The notes under the pieces are model-generated. The model searched no databases. It saw only the letters and a list, made by a program, of their open reading frames with translations, and was not told the DNA's origin. A program made the translations under genes and the position numbers. Source: Chloroflexota bacterium (lineage in GTDB: Bacteria > Chloroflexota > Dehalococcoidia > UBA2979). From it: a stretch of 7,433 nucleotides of DNA. Numbering within the stretch: position 1 is the stretch's first letter; the number at the start of each line of letters is the position of its first letter. The stretch lies in the NCBI GenBank assembly GCA_009843585.1, contig VYDC01000101.1, forward strand, positions 1-7,433. Direction: 5' to 3'. Positions 1 to 7,200 of the stretch are shown piece after piece.

Positions 1-1
1 G

Positions 2-337
2 AACTGGGGTGCCCGGACTGCCCAGCTTCACGACGCCAGGGATGGGTTCGTGCCCCTGACTTTCGGCCGGTCTCTCCATGTCGCGATGCTGCGGCTCGCG
101 ACGCAATACGTTGAGGTCCGGGGCAGCGGCCAATTCGGCAAGGACGGCGAGTGGACGAGCGTTCACGTCAACCAGTTGAACGAGACTCGCTCATCGTCGG
201 AGCCCTTCGACCTCGACTCGTTCCTCAACGAGCCTGACCCGAAGATCTTCGACCAGGACAAGATCGTCACGATCGACTTGCCGGACGAAGAGTGGGAGGC
301 GTTCGACCGCGCAATCCGCGCGGGCCGTGAGGCTTGA
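2..337 (+). CDS. Putative antitoxin partner of the downstream PIN toxin (5' end probably outside the window)
   Basis: I do not recognise a named family. The frame is open from base 2, so the true start may lie upstream. The first start codon inside the window is GTG at 50, giving 95 residues, with a weak AGGGA-like ribosome binding site about 10 bases before it. The part before base 50 reads smoothly into the rest, which favours a truncated longer protein. The protein is soluble, with no membrane segment or signal peptide. Its C-terminal half is strongly acidic (FDLDSFLNEPDP, then IDLPDEEWEAFDRAI) and it ends in a short amphipathic helix, as expected for an antitoxin tail that wraps a toxin. 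Its stop codon overlaps the ATG of the PIN gene by one base (TGATG at 335-339), which implies translational coupling. Antitoxin function is inferred only from this position and the acidic tail. No AbrB, RHH or Phd/YefM DNA-binding motif is evident. Confidence 0.6.
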   Translation, partial: NWGARTAQLHDARDGFVPLTFGRSLHVAMLRLATQYVEVRGSGQFGKDGEWTSVHVNQLNETRSSSEPFDLDSFLNEPDPKIFDQDKIVTIDLPDEEWEAFDRAIRAGREA

Positions 338-750
338 TGACGACAGCCCGCTCCCTTGTCGTCCTCGACACCTCGGTCGTCTCGCTGTTCCTGCGTGATG
401 CCGAAGAAGCTGCGTACTACCGAAGCGAGATCGACGGTCTGCGCGCGGTGATCTCGTTCCAGACCAGAGAGGAAGCCCTGTTCGGAGCGATCCGCGGAGG
501 GTGGGGCGCGAGGCGCCTGAACACCCTTCAGCAACACCTCGATCAATACGAGATGGTCGGCGCTTCGATCGAGCTGGTCGATATCTCGGCCAACTTGCGC
601 GCTGAGAGAGAGCGGGCCGGCCGAAGGCTGAATACCGCCGACGCGTGGATAGCGTCGACCGCCATCATGCTGGACTGCCCGCTCGCATCGCATGACGGCG
701 ACTTCGCCGGGATCCCAGACCTCCAGATCATCCGGACGCCTTCGTCATGA
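337..750 (+). CDS. vapC: PIN-domain ribonuclease toxin, VapC family
   Basis: 137-residue protein, the normal size for VapC, filled by a single PIN domain. Such toxins are Mg2+-dependent ribonucleases that cut tRNA or rRNA and are held inactive by a cognate antitoxin. The acidic active-site set is visible: D11 in VVLDTSVV after the first beta strand, E45/E46 in the SFQTREEALFGA helix, D102 in the TADAWIASTA motif, and D120/D122 in ASHDGDF near the C-terminus. Nothing is missing, so it should be catalytically competent. I chose ATG 337 because it overlaps the upstream stop codon; an in-frame TTG at 334 is the alternative. The domain assignment is firm. The RNA target cannot be read from the sequence. 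Regulation is probably by co-translation with the upstream gene and autorepression by the complex; no operator is visible because the promoter lies outside the window. Confidence 0.9.
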   Translation: MTTARSLVVLDTSVVSLFLRDAEEAAYYRSEIDGLRAVISFQTREEALFGAIRGGWGARRLNTLQQHLDQYEMVGASIELVDISANLRAERERAGRRLNTADAWIASTAIMLDCPLASHDGDFAGIPDLQIIRTPSS

Positions 751-1012
751 CCTCTGTGCCAATCTCAACGAACTCAACCTCGCCGAGAACCCGCTCCCCC
801 AATCCGCCACGGGCGAGCAACGGCCTCGAGACAGCCGGGCAACTGAGATGAACCGCGCATGAGCTCTTCGAAGCACCACGAACGGTGGCGGCTCGCTCTC
901 CTTGGGACCTCGAGCGACGACTGAGCGGCTGCATCTCGCGCCATGCTCGATCTGCACCGTTGACAGCGCCGAGGCTATGCTCGGCCGACGATGGGCGCGA
1001 AGCTGTACCGCA

Positions 1013-1077
1013 ACTGCACTGGGGCGGGTGGTCCGTCCTTACGCACAGCTGAACATTCATGCCGATGTTCGTGCAGT
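1013..1077. repeat. Nested inverted repeats in the intergenic region
   Basis: ACTGCAC at 1013-1019 is complementary to GTGCAGT at 1071-1077. Inside it, GAACAT at 1051-1056 pairs with ATGTTC at 1065-1070 across an 8-base loop, and GCAC at 1043-1046 can also pair with GTGC at 1071-1074. The outer and middle pairings compete for the same 3' arm. The arms are exact but short, so chance pairing in GC-rich DNA is possible. The GAAC and GTTC elements are too far apart for an actinobacterial LexA (SOS) box. Confidence 0.25.
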
Positions 1078-1141
1078 GGTAGTCAGTCACCCCCGTCCAC
1101 GGGCGGTCTGAGGGCGCGATCGGCAGCGTTGCCTCGACCGT

Positions 1142-1160
1142 GACCTCCTCGCGAGAGGTC
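1142..1160. repeat. Short inverted repeat, possible operator
   Basis: GACCTC at 1142-1147 and GAGGTC at 1155-1160 form perfect 6-base arms around a 7-base centre. An overlapping, off-centre 8-base palindrome (CTCGCGAG, 1148-1155) shares the middle. It lies about 300 bases before the start codon of the decarboxylase-like gene. It could be a repressor site or a chance match; no promoter is recognisable next to it. Confidence 0.2.
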
Positions 1161-1461
1161 GATACTCGACTTGCATAAGCCCGGATGGCAGCTGGTCCCG
1201 TCATCGCCGGCGCGCCGGCCGACACCACGTTCGCCAGCGTGGTCTTCGCCACGCACGAGGGCTCCGTCAGCTATTCAACGCGGGCGAGGCCGCGAGCCCG
1301 GGGCACCACGAGCGCGTCGCTCGCCAGCACACGATCCACTACTGTGGGGCGCGCGGACACGAGCCGGACGTGAAGGCTCACGACCGAAGCGGCCCCGACG
1401 CGGCGTCAACGACCGTGCACCAGAGGGCGACCGATCACGGGTGCGGGATGGGACTCGGCAC

Positions 1462-2928
1462 ATGAACGGCAGCAGCGCGGGCGGAGAGAGCGCGCCGACA
1501 GGCGACCTGACGATGGCGCCCGACCAGATGCTGGACCTCGCGCGCAGGGCGGCGGAGCTCCTGGTGGAGCGGGACGGGAGCCTCGCGGCGGGAGGTGCGT
1601 GGGACGGCGAGTTCGGCGAGGGGCTCGCGCCCCTGCTCATGGAGGACCCGCCGGAGGAGGGCCGGCCAGCGGGTGACGTGCTGGAGCGGGCAGCGCGCGA
1701 GATCCTCCCCTACGCCGCCCGCCTCGATCATCCGCGCTCCTTCGGGTTCATCCCCACGGCGCCCACCTGGCCCGGCGTCATCGCCGACTTCGTGGCGGCC
1801 GGGTACACCATCAACGTAGCGACCTGGCTGACCGCGAGCGGCCCGAGCCAGGTCGAGCTGGCCGTCATCGAGTGGTTCCGGCGCTGGCTCGGCTATCCCG
1901 AGGGAGCGGCCGGGCTCTTCACGAGCGGAGGCTCAGCCGCCAGCGTCGACGCCCTCGTGGCGGCGCGGGAGGCGGCCGGCCACCCGGAGCGCGCCACAGT
2001 GTACGTGAGCGATCAGGCCCACATCGCGCTCAGGCGCGCCGCCATGGTCGTCGGCGTCAGGGCGGAGCACACGCGCACGATCCCGACCGACGAGAGCTTC
2101 CGGCTGGACATGGAGGCGCTGAGGCGCACGGTCGCCGCGGACCGCGCCGCCGGACTGCACCCGATCGCCGTCTGCGCCAACGCGGGGGCGGGGAGCACGG
2201 GGGCCGTCGACCCCCTCGAGGCGCTGGCGGACTACTGCGAGTCGGAGGGGATCTGGCTGCACGTGGACGCGGCGTACGGCGGCTTCGCGGTGGTGACCGA
2301 GGAGGGGCGGCAGCTGCTGCGCGGGATCGAGCGGGCCGACTCCGTGGGGCTGGATCCGCACAAGTGGCTCTTCCAGCCATACGAGGCGGGATGCCTGCTG
2401 GTGAAGGACGCGAGCACGCTCGAGAACGCGTTCGCCATCCGGCCCGACATCCTTCAGGACACGATCTGGGGCGCGAACCATCCGAACTTCACCGATCGCG
2501 GCCTTCAGATCAGCCGCTCGTTCCGGGCCCTGAAGGTCTGGATGTCCGTCCAGGTCTTCGGGATGGCGGCGTTCCGGCGGGCCATCTCGAAGGGCATGGA
2601 GCTGGCCGCCCGGGCCCAGGAGCACGTCGTCGCGAGCCCGGTCCTGGAGAGCCTGAGCCCCGGTTCGCTGGGAGTCGTCTGCTTCAGAGTGAACCCGACG
2701 GACGTCGAGGTCGGGGAGACCACCGTGGAGAGGGTCAACCGGGCCGTGCTCGCACGCGTCTTCTGGGAGGAGCCCGCGCTGATGTCCTCGACGCTGCTGA
2801 ACGGGACGTTCGCTCTCCGGCTCTGCATCATCAACCACAACACTGCCTGGGACGACGTGCGCGCGACCCTGGAGGCAATCGAGCGGTTCGGGCGCGAGGC
2901 GCTCGCTGCGGAGACGGCCCCGCAGTAG
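1462..2928 (+). CDS. Group II pyridoxal-phosphate-dependent decarboxylase-family enzyme (aromatic-L-amino-acid decarboxylase-like)
   Basis: 488-residue cytosolic enzyme of the fold type I, group II PLP decarboxylase family, about the usual length. Family members decarboxylate aromatic amino acids, glutamate or diaminobutyrate, and some variants form aldehydes instead; the substrate here cannot be told. Landmarks in order: HPRSFGFIPTAPTWPG in the N-terminal region; the phosphate-binding FTSGGSAASVDAL; H187 in DQAHIAL (the PLP-stacking His); the STGAVDPL strand; D269 in HVDAAYGG (binds the PLP pyridine nitrogen); K301 in LDPHKWLF (Schiff-base lysine); and SRSFRALKVW. The spacing matches animal aromatic amino acid decarboxylase closely (D271, K303). 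An ungapped alignment after the lysine puts I330 (RPDILQD) where those enzymes have catalytic-loop Tyr332, so true decarboxylase activity is uncertain. I chose ATG 1462 as the first Met before the conserved region; ATG 1513 is possible. The open frame runs further upstream, but that part does not look like protein. Confidence 0.88.
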   Translation: MNGSSAGGESAPTGDLTMAPDQMLDLARRAAELLVERDGSLAAGGAWDGEFGEGLAPLLMEDPPEEGRPAGDVLERAAREILPYAARLDHPRSFGFIPTAPTWPGVIADFVAAGYTINVATWLTASGPSQVELAVIEWFRRWLGYPEGAAGLFTSGGSAASVDALVAAREAAGHPERATVYVSDQAHIALRRAAMVVGVRAEHTRTIPTDESFRLDMEALRRTVAADRAAGLHPIAVCANAGAGSTGAVDPLEALADYCESEGIWLHVDAAYGGFAVVTEEGRQLLRGIERADSVGLDPHKWLFQPYEAGCLLVKDASTLENAFAIRPDILQDTIWGANHPNFTDRGLQISRSFRALKVWMSVQVFGMAAFRRAISKGMELAARAQEHVVASPVLESLSPGSLGVVCFRVNPTDVEVGETTVERVNRAVLARVFWEEPALMSSTLLNGTFALRLCIINHNTAWDDVRATLEAIERFGREALAAETAPQ

Positions 2929-2966
2929 GCGGATCGCGCACGGCCCCAGCAACCGGGGGGATCCGC
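2929..2966 (+). terminator. Imperfect hairpin directly after the decarboxylase-like gene
   Basis: GCGGATC at 2929-2935, right after the TAG stop, pairs perfectly with GATCCGC at 2960-2966. Inside, CCCC (2944-2947) can pair with GGGG (2955-2958) across a 7-base loop; the left strand between the two stems is unpaired. There is no T tract after it, so it is not a textbook intrinsic terminator, although T-poor terminators are common in high-GC actinobacteria. Confidence 0.35.
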
Positions 2967-3022
2967 GCGCACGCGCCACATCGCCGGGGCGCTCTAGCTG
3001 CTGGTTATCGGCATCGGGGCGC

Positions 3023-3053
3023 TTGTACGGACCCTCGCTTCAGGATGTACAAT
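3023..3053 (+). promoter_or_regulatory. Candidate promoter with overlapping inverted repeat for the ATPase operon
   Basis: TACAAT at 3048-3053 matches the -10 consensus at five of six positions and lies 47 bases before the GTG start of the ATPase. TTGTAC at 3023-3028 could serve as a poor -35, but the 19-base spacing is long. The same TTGTAC is an exact inverted repeat of GTACAA (3047-3052), so a dimeric regulator bound to both arms would cover the promoter. The segment from about 3020 to 3105 is clearly less GC-rich than its flanks, as is usual for a promoter region. Confidence 0.35.
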
Positions 3054-3080
3054 CTGCAAGTTCTACCTGCAGTCTGTTCC

Positions 3081-3085
3081 GGAGG
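3081..3085 (+). promoter_or_regulatory. Ribosome binding site of the ATPase gene
   Basis: GGAGG is the only strong Shine-Dalgarno match in the leader. It lies 15 bases before GTG 3101, somewhat far but workable. It supports the GTG start over the in-frame TTG at 3023, which lies inside the promoter region and has no ribosome binding site. Confidence 0.4.
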
Positions 3086-3100
3086 CAATACGATACTACT

Positions 3101-4276
3101 GTGATCGAGCGCGACATCACGAAGCGGCTGACGACGCTCTTTGGGCAGTACCCGTTCGTGACCGTCACAGGCCCGCGCCAGTCCGGCAAAACGACGCTGT
3201 GCCGTGCCGTCTTCCCCGACTTGCAGTACACGAACCTAGAGGCGCCCGACCGGCGTGACTTCGCCGAGTCGGACCCGCGGGGCTTTCTTGCACAGCTGGG
3301 CGACGGCGCGATCATCGACGAGATCCAGCATGTTCCCGAGCTCCTCTCGTACCTCCAAGTCCTCGCCGACGAACGCGGCCGGAACGGGCAGTTCGTGCTC
3401 ACGGGCAGCGAGCAGTTCCGGCTCTCCGACGCCATCGGCCAGTCACTGGCAGGGCGCACGGCGCTGCTGCGCCTGCTCCCCTTCTCGCTCGCCGAGCGGG
3501 AGCGCACGGGCGCGAGCGGGGCGATCGACGACATCATCTACTCGGGGTTCTATCCCCGGATTCTCGACCAGGGACTGGAGCCGCGGCAGGCGCTCGGGGA
3601 CTACTTCGAGACGTACGTTGAGCGCGATGTGCGCCGGCTGGGCGGCATACGCAACCTCTCGGCGTTCCGGCTCTTCGTCCGCCTCTGCGCGGGACGCGTC
3701 GGCCAGCTGCTCAACCTGAGTTCGCTCGGGTCCGACGCCGGCGTCTCCCACACGACGGCGCGCGAGTGGCTCACCATCCTCGAGACGAGCTACGTCGTCT
3801 TCCAGCTGCCGCCGTTCCACGCCAACATCCGCAAGCGCCTGGTCAAGTCGCCGAAGCTCTATTTCTACGATGTGGGGCTGGCCGCCTACCTGCTCGGCAT
3901 CGAGAGCGAGCAGCAGGTGGCGACGCATCCGTTGCGGGGGGCGCTCTTCGAGAACGTGGTGGTGGCGGAAGCGCTCAAGCACCGCTTCAACCAGGGGCTC
4001 CAGCCGAACGTCGCCTTCTTCCGCGACTCCCGAGGCCTCGAGTGCGACCTCCTCTACGAGACCGGCAGCGGCGTTCGGGCGATCGAGATCAAGTCAGGAG
4101 CGACCGTCGCCTCCGACTACTTCACCGCGCTCAACCGTGTCGGCGAGTTGCTCCCGGCCGTCTCCGGCAAGGCCGTCGTATACGGAGGCACCGACAGACA
4201 GCGCCGCAGCGACTGCGAGGTTGTGCCGCTGTCCGGACTGACCAGCGTGCTCGGTCAGGATGGGGGCGGCACATGA
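3101..4276 (+). CDS. DUF4143-type P-loop ATPase (AAA_14 plus PD-(D/E)XK-like C-terminal domain)
   Basis: 391-residue soluble protein, typical for this family. The N-terminal AAA_14 ATPase has a Walker A GPRQSGKT (24-31), Walker B IIDE (71-74), the strand FVLTGSEQFRL (98-108) and an Arg-finger candidate R119 in LAGRTALL. The middle holds YFETYVERDVRRL and a winged-helix-like stretch, GVSHTTAREWLTILE, followed by LYFYDVGLAAYLLG, all typical of DUF4143. The C-terminus has E284 (ALFENVVV), D316 (ECDLL) and E329/K331 (AIEIKSG), the spacing of a PD-(D/E)XK nuclease-like core with its key residues intact. These ATPases are widespread in bacteria and archaea; their biological role is not established, and links to mobile or stress modules are speculative. 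GTG 3101 is preferred because MIERDITKRL matches the usual N-terminus and follows the GGAGG site. Its stop codon overlaps the next start (ATGA), implying coupled translation. Codon GC is lower than in the downstream gene, which may indicate separate origins. Confidence 0.87.
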   Translation: MIERDITKRLTTLFGQYPFVTVTGPRQSGKTTLCRAVFPDLQYTNLEAPDRRDFAESDPRGFLAQLGDGAIIDEIQHVPELLSYLQVLADERGRNGQFVLTGSEQFRLSDAIGQSLAGRTALLRLLPFSLAERERTGASGAIDDIIYSGFYPRILDQGLEPRQALGDYFETYVERDVRRLGGIRNLSAFRLFVRLCAGRVGQLLNLSSLGSDAGVSHTTAREWLTILETSYVVFQLPPFHANIRKRLVKSPKLYFYDVGLAAYLLGIESEQQVATHPLRGALFENVVVAEALKHRFNQGLQPNVAFFRDSRGLECDLLYETGSGVRAIEIKSGATVASDYFTALNRVGELLPAVSGKAVVYGGTDRQRRSDCEVVPLSGLTSVLGQDGGGT

Positions 4277-7200
4277 GCTCGGACCTCTCGGGCGACGGCA
4301 CTCCCGCGACCGAGCGCCTGCGGGAACTCCAACGCCTCCGCGACAGCGGTCTCATCACCGGCGAGGAGTTCGAGACACATCGCTCCCGCATCCTCGACGA
4401 GGTCGTCGGCCCGGGCGCTGCACCGGGTGCGGCGGGCTCCCGGGGGGAGCGGCCCGCCGGCGACGCGCGGCCCGAGCCCGAGAGCCTCGCCGGGACGCCC
4501 GCGGCGATCGACGCCCTGCTCGGCGCCATCGAGGAGTGGCGCCAGGACGGCCTGATCGACGACGCCTCGGCCGCGCGGCTGCGCGAGCACTACGGCCGCC
4601 GTCGTGCGGAGCTCGTCGGTCCAACGCGCCCGGGCGCCCCCGCGCCACCACCTGTCGCCGGGGATCGCCCGGCGCCCGCGACGCCGTCCGCGGCCCGGCG
4701 CCCGCCTGCAGCGGCGATCGGCGAGTGGGCGACCCGGCGCCAGGCCGACGTGCTGCTCTACCTCGGGGCGTTCCTGCTCGTGATCTCGGCGCTGATCTTC
4801 GTGTCGAGCCAAGACGAGGCGCTCTCCGGCGGCTGGCGCGTCGTGCTGCTCGCCGCCTACACCGCCGGCTTCCTGCTCGCCGGGTGGCTGCTCCGCCGCC
4901 GGGCGCGGGTGCGCGAGGCCGGCCCGGTCTTCCTCGCGATCGGCGCGCTCATGACGCCGCTCAACTTCCTGCTTCTGCACAACGAGGTGCTGGGCGACCA
5001 GGGCGTGCCCGGCGATCTCGTGTGGTTCATCGCCTCTCTCTACAGCGCGGCCTTCTACGGCTTCCTCTTCGCGCGCGGCCTCGGACGCCTCTACGCCGTG
5101 CCGGCGGGGGTCGCGCTGCTCAGCGCGTGGGGCTCGCTCGCGGTGACGGTCGGGCTGCCGCTCGAGTGGGGCGGGCCGTGGTGGATGGCCTTCGCGCTCG
5201 CAGGCGCCGCGCCGGCCGCGGCCGCGCGGCGGCGCAGGGTCGCCGCAGCAGCAGCGATCGCGGTCGTCGCCTCTCTCTCGCTCGTCTTCGCGCACCTTCT
5301 CGCCGCCCTCGACGACACCTCGGAGGAGCGCTGGCACCTGCCCGCCACCCACGCGCTCCTCCTCGCGATCGTCTCCGTGCTCGGCGGATCCTGGCGGATG
5401 CCGTTCGCGCTGCTGCCGGCCGCGGCGCTCGCCGCGACGACGGCGTGCGCCGCCCTGTGGGCTGCCGACATCGCCGCGCAGTGGTACAGCTTCCCGCCGC
5501 TCCTCGCCGGCGCGGCGCTGGTCGCGGGCCGGGGGCGCTGGGCTGCATGGGCACCGGCGCTCGTCCCGGCCTCCCTGCTGCTCGCGGCCGCCGGCGGCCT
5601 GGCGCCCGTCGCGCTGATGCCCGCGCACCTGGGCGGCGACAGCGCCCTGGCGGCGGCGGCCATGCTCGCGGCCGCCGCGCTGTTCGCGGGCTGCGCGTGG
5701 CGCCACGCGAGCCACGGCGTCCTCACGTGGGACACCGCGAGGCAGGGTCCGGGCGACCGCGGGTGGCCGGTCCACCCGCTGGAGCGCCCGGCGCTCGCAT
5801 GGACAGCCTTCGCCCTACTTCTGGTCGCGGTCGGCTTCGCCCAGCGGGGACTCGGGGTGGCCCCGCCCGACACCGGCTGGGCGTTCGCGGCGATCGGCGC
5901 CCTCGTCTCGGCGTCGATGGTCGCCGCGGCCGGGCGCACGCCGGCGCTGCTGTGGCCGATGCTGCCCCCGCTGCTCCTCGCGATCGGCGTCTCGGTCTAC
6001 CCCGCGGGCGCGTTCTGGGGCCACCACGCCCTGCTGCTGGCGCTTGCGGCCGCGCACGTGCTCTCGGCGTTCGCCCTGCTCAGGCGGTGGAGCCTCGCCG
6101 CCGCGGCGGTGGCGCTGGGCATGATGGCGCTCGCGGCGCTGTGGGAGTCGCGGGCCTGGGAGTGGTGGGCTCTTGCGGCCTGCTACGCCGCCGTCTCCCT
6201 CCCGCTCTTCGGCCTCTGCACGCGCCTCCGCCGCTACGAGCCGCCGGCCGCGGCGGAGACCGTGGCCGGCACCGCCGCCCACGCGCTCTCGTGGCTGCCG
6301 CTCGCCGCCGCCGTCATCACGGCGGCCGCCGCCCTGAACGCGCGCGTCTCGGAACCGGGCGTCGACGTCGCGGCGACGGTCGAGTACCGCTCGCTCGTCC
6401 TCGTGGCGCTGGTCTTCGCTCCGCTCATCGCCTTCGAGGCGCGGCGGCTGCGGGCGTGGGAGCCGGCCGTCGCCGCGATGGCCGTCGTCTGGGGAGTCGT
6501 CGCCGCGCTCTGGCCCGTCCTCGGCTGGCCGGGGTGGACGCTCGCGGTCGCCTACTCCGCGGCGGGCGCGGCCGCCTTCGCGGCGCTGCTCGAGTGGCGG
6601 CACCTCGGCACGGACTCGCCGTCGGTCGCCGTCCACCTCCTCTCGTGGAGCGGCCTCGTGCTGGGGCCGCTCGCGGCGCTGCTCGCGCTGGACGCGCGCC
6701 TGCAGACGCTCGATGCCGACGCGGCGAGCCTCGTCGAGTTCCGGGCGCTGGCGCTGCTGATGCTGCCGCTCGCCGGGGCCGTGGCCGTCGAAGGGCGCCG
6801 CCTCGGCATCCGCTGGGCCGTGGTGCCCGCCACGGCCCTGGTCATGGTCGCGGTCGAACTCGCGATCGCGACCCAGCAGCCGGGAAACGTGCAGGCCCAC
6901 ACGCTGCCGGCGGCTCTCTACCTCGCCCTGGTCGGCCTCCTCACGCGCAGCTCCGACGAGCTCGGCCGCAACCTCGGATGGCACGAGGTGCTGCAGCTCT
7001 CGGGCGCGGCGCTCCTGGTGCTCCCGCAGGCCGAGCAGGGCCTGGGCCCCGGCGGAGCGCGCTGGGCGATCGTGCTGCTCGTCGAGGGCCTCGCGCTGCT
7101 GGGCGTCGCGCTCGCCCTCAACGCACGCTGGCTCGCGGTGTCGGCGGTGGTGACGCTCTCCGGGGTCGCGCTGCGCTTCCTGTGGGTGACCGGCGAGTCG

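Larger units (their letters stand above)
751..1461. other. Long intergenic region with no convincing gene
   Basis: About 0.7 kb separates the toxin gene from the decarboxylase-like gene. The open frames here on either strand lack coherent domains, good ribosome binding sites and consistent codon bias. I see no tRNA, rRNA fragment, transposase or CRISPR-like spacing. It contains two small inverted-repeat systems, listed separately. There is also a + strand frame without a usable start (1112-1465) that includes a Cys/His-bearing stretch, CGARGHEPDVK, at about 1340-1370. The region could be decayed sequence left by insertion of the toxin-antitoxin module, or an unrecognised RNA or regulatory region. 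Confidence 0.5.

Noticed and set aside
960..981. Perfect -35 hexamer TTGACA (960-965) followed by TATGCT (976-981)
   Set aside because: The spacer is only 10 bases, far too short for a sigma-70-type promoter, and no -10 lies at 16-19 bases.
1051..1070. GAAC...GTTC as a LexA/SOS box
   Set aside because: Actinobacterial SOS boxes have about 4 bases between GAAC and GTTC; here there are 12.
728..1252. 174-codon reverse-strand open frame covering most of the intergenic gap
   Set aside because: It starts at GTG without a clear ribosome binding site, overlaps the end of the PIN gene, has no recognisable domain and has uneven composition. Only its last 30 residues look protein-like, which is not enough.
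1171..1461. N-terminal extension of the decarboxylase-like frame to TTG 1171
   Set aside because: The added 97 residues are Arg/Pro-rich with no family match; conserved sequence begins only after ATG 1462.
1872..3104. 410-codon + strand frame overlapping the decarboxylase-like gene, and the 348-codon reverse frame at 1933-2979
   Set aside because: Both are Gly/Arg/Pro-rich out-of-frame shadows of the gene, which has full family motifs in its own frame.
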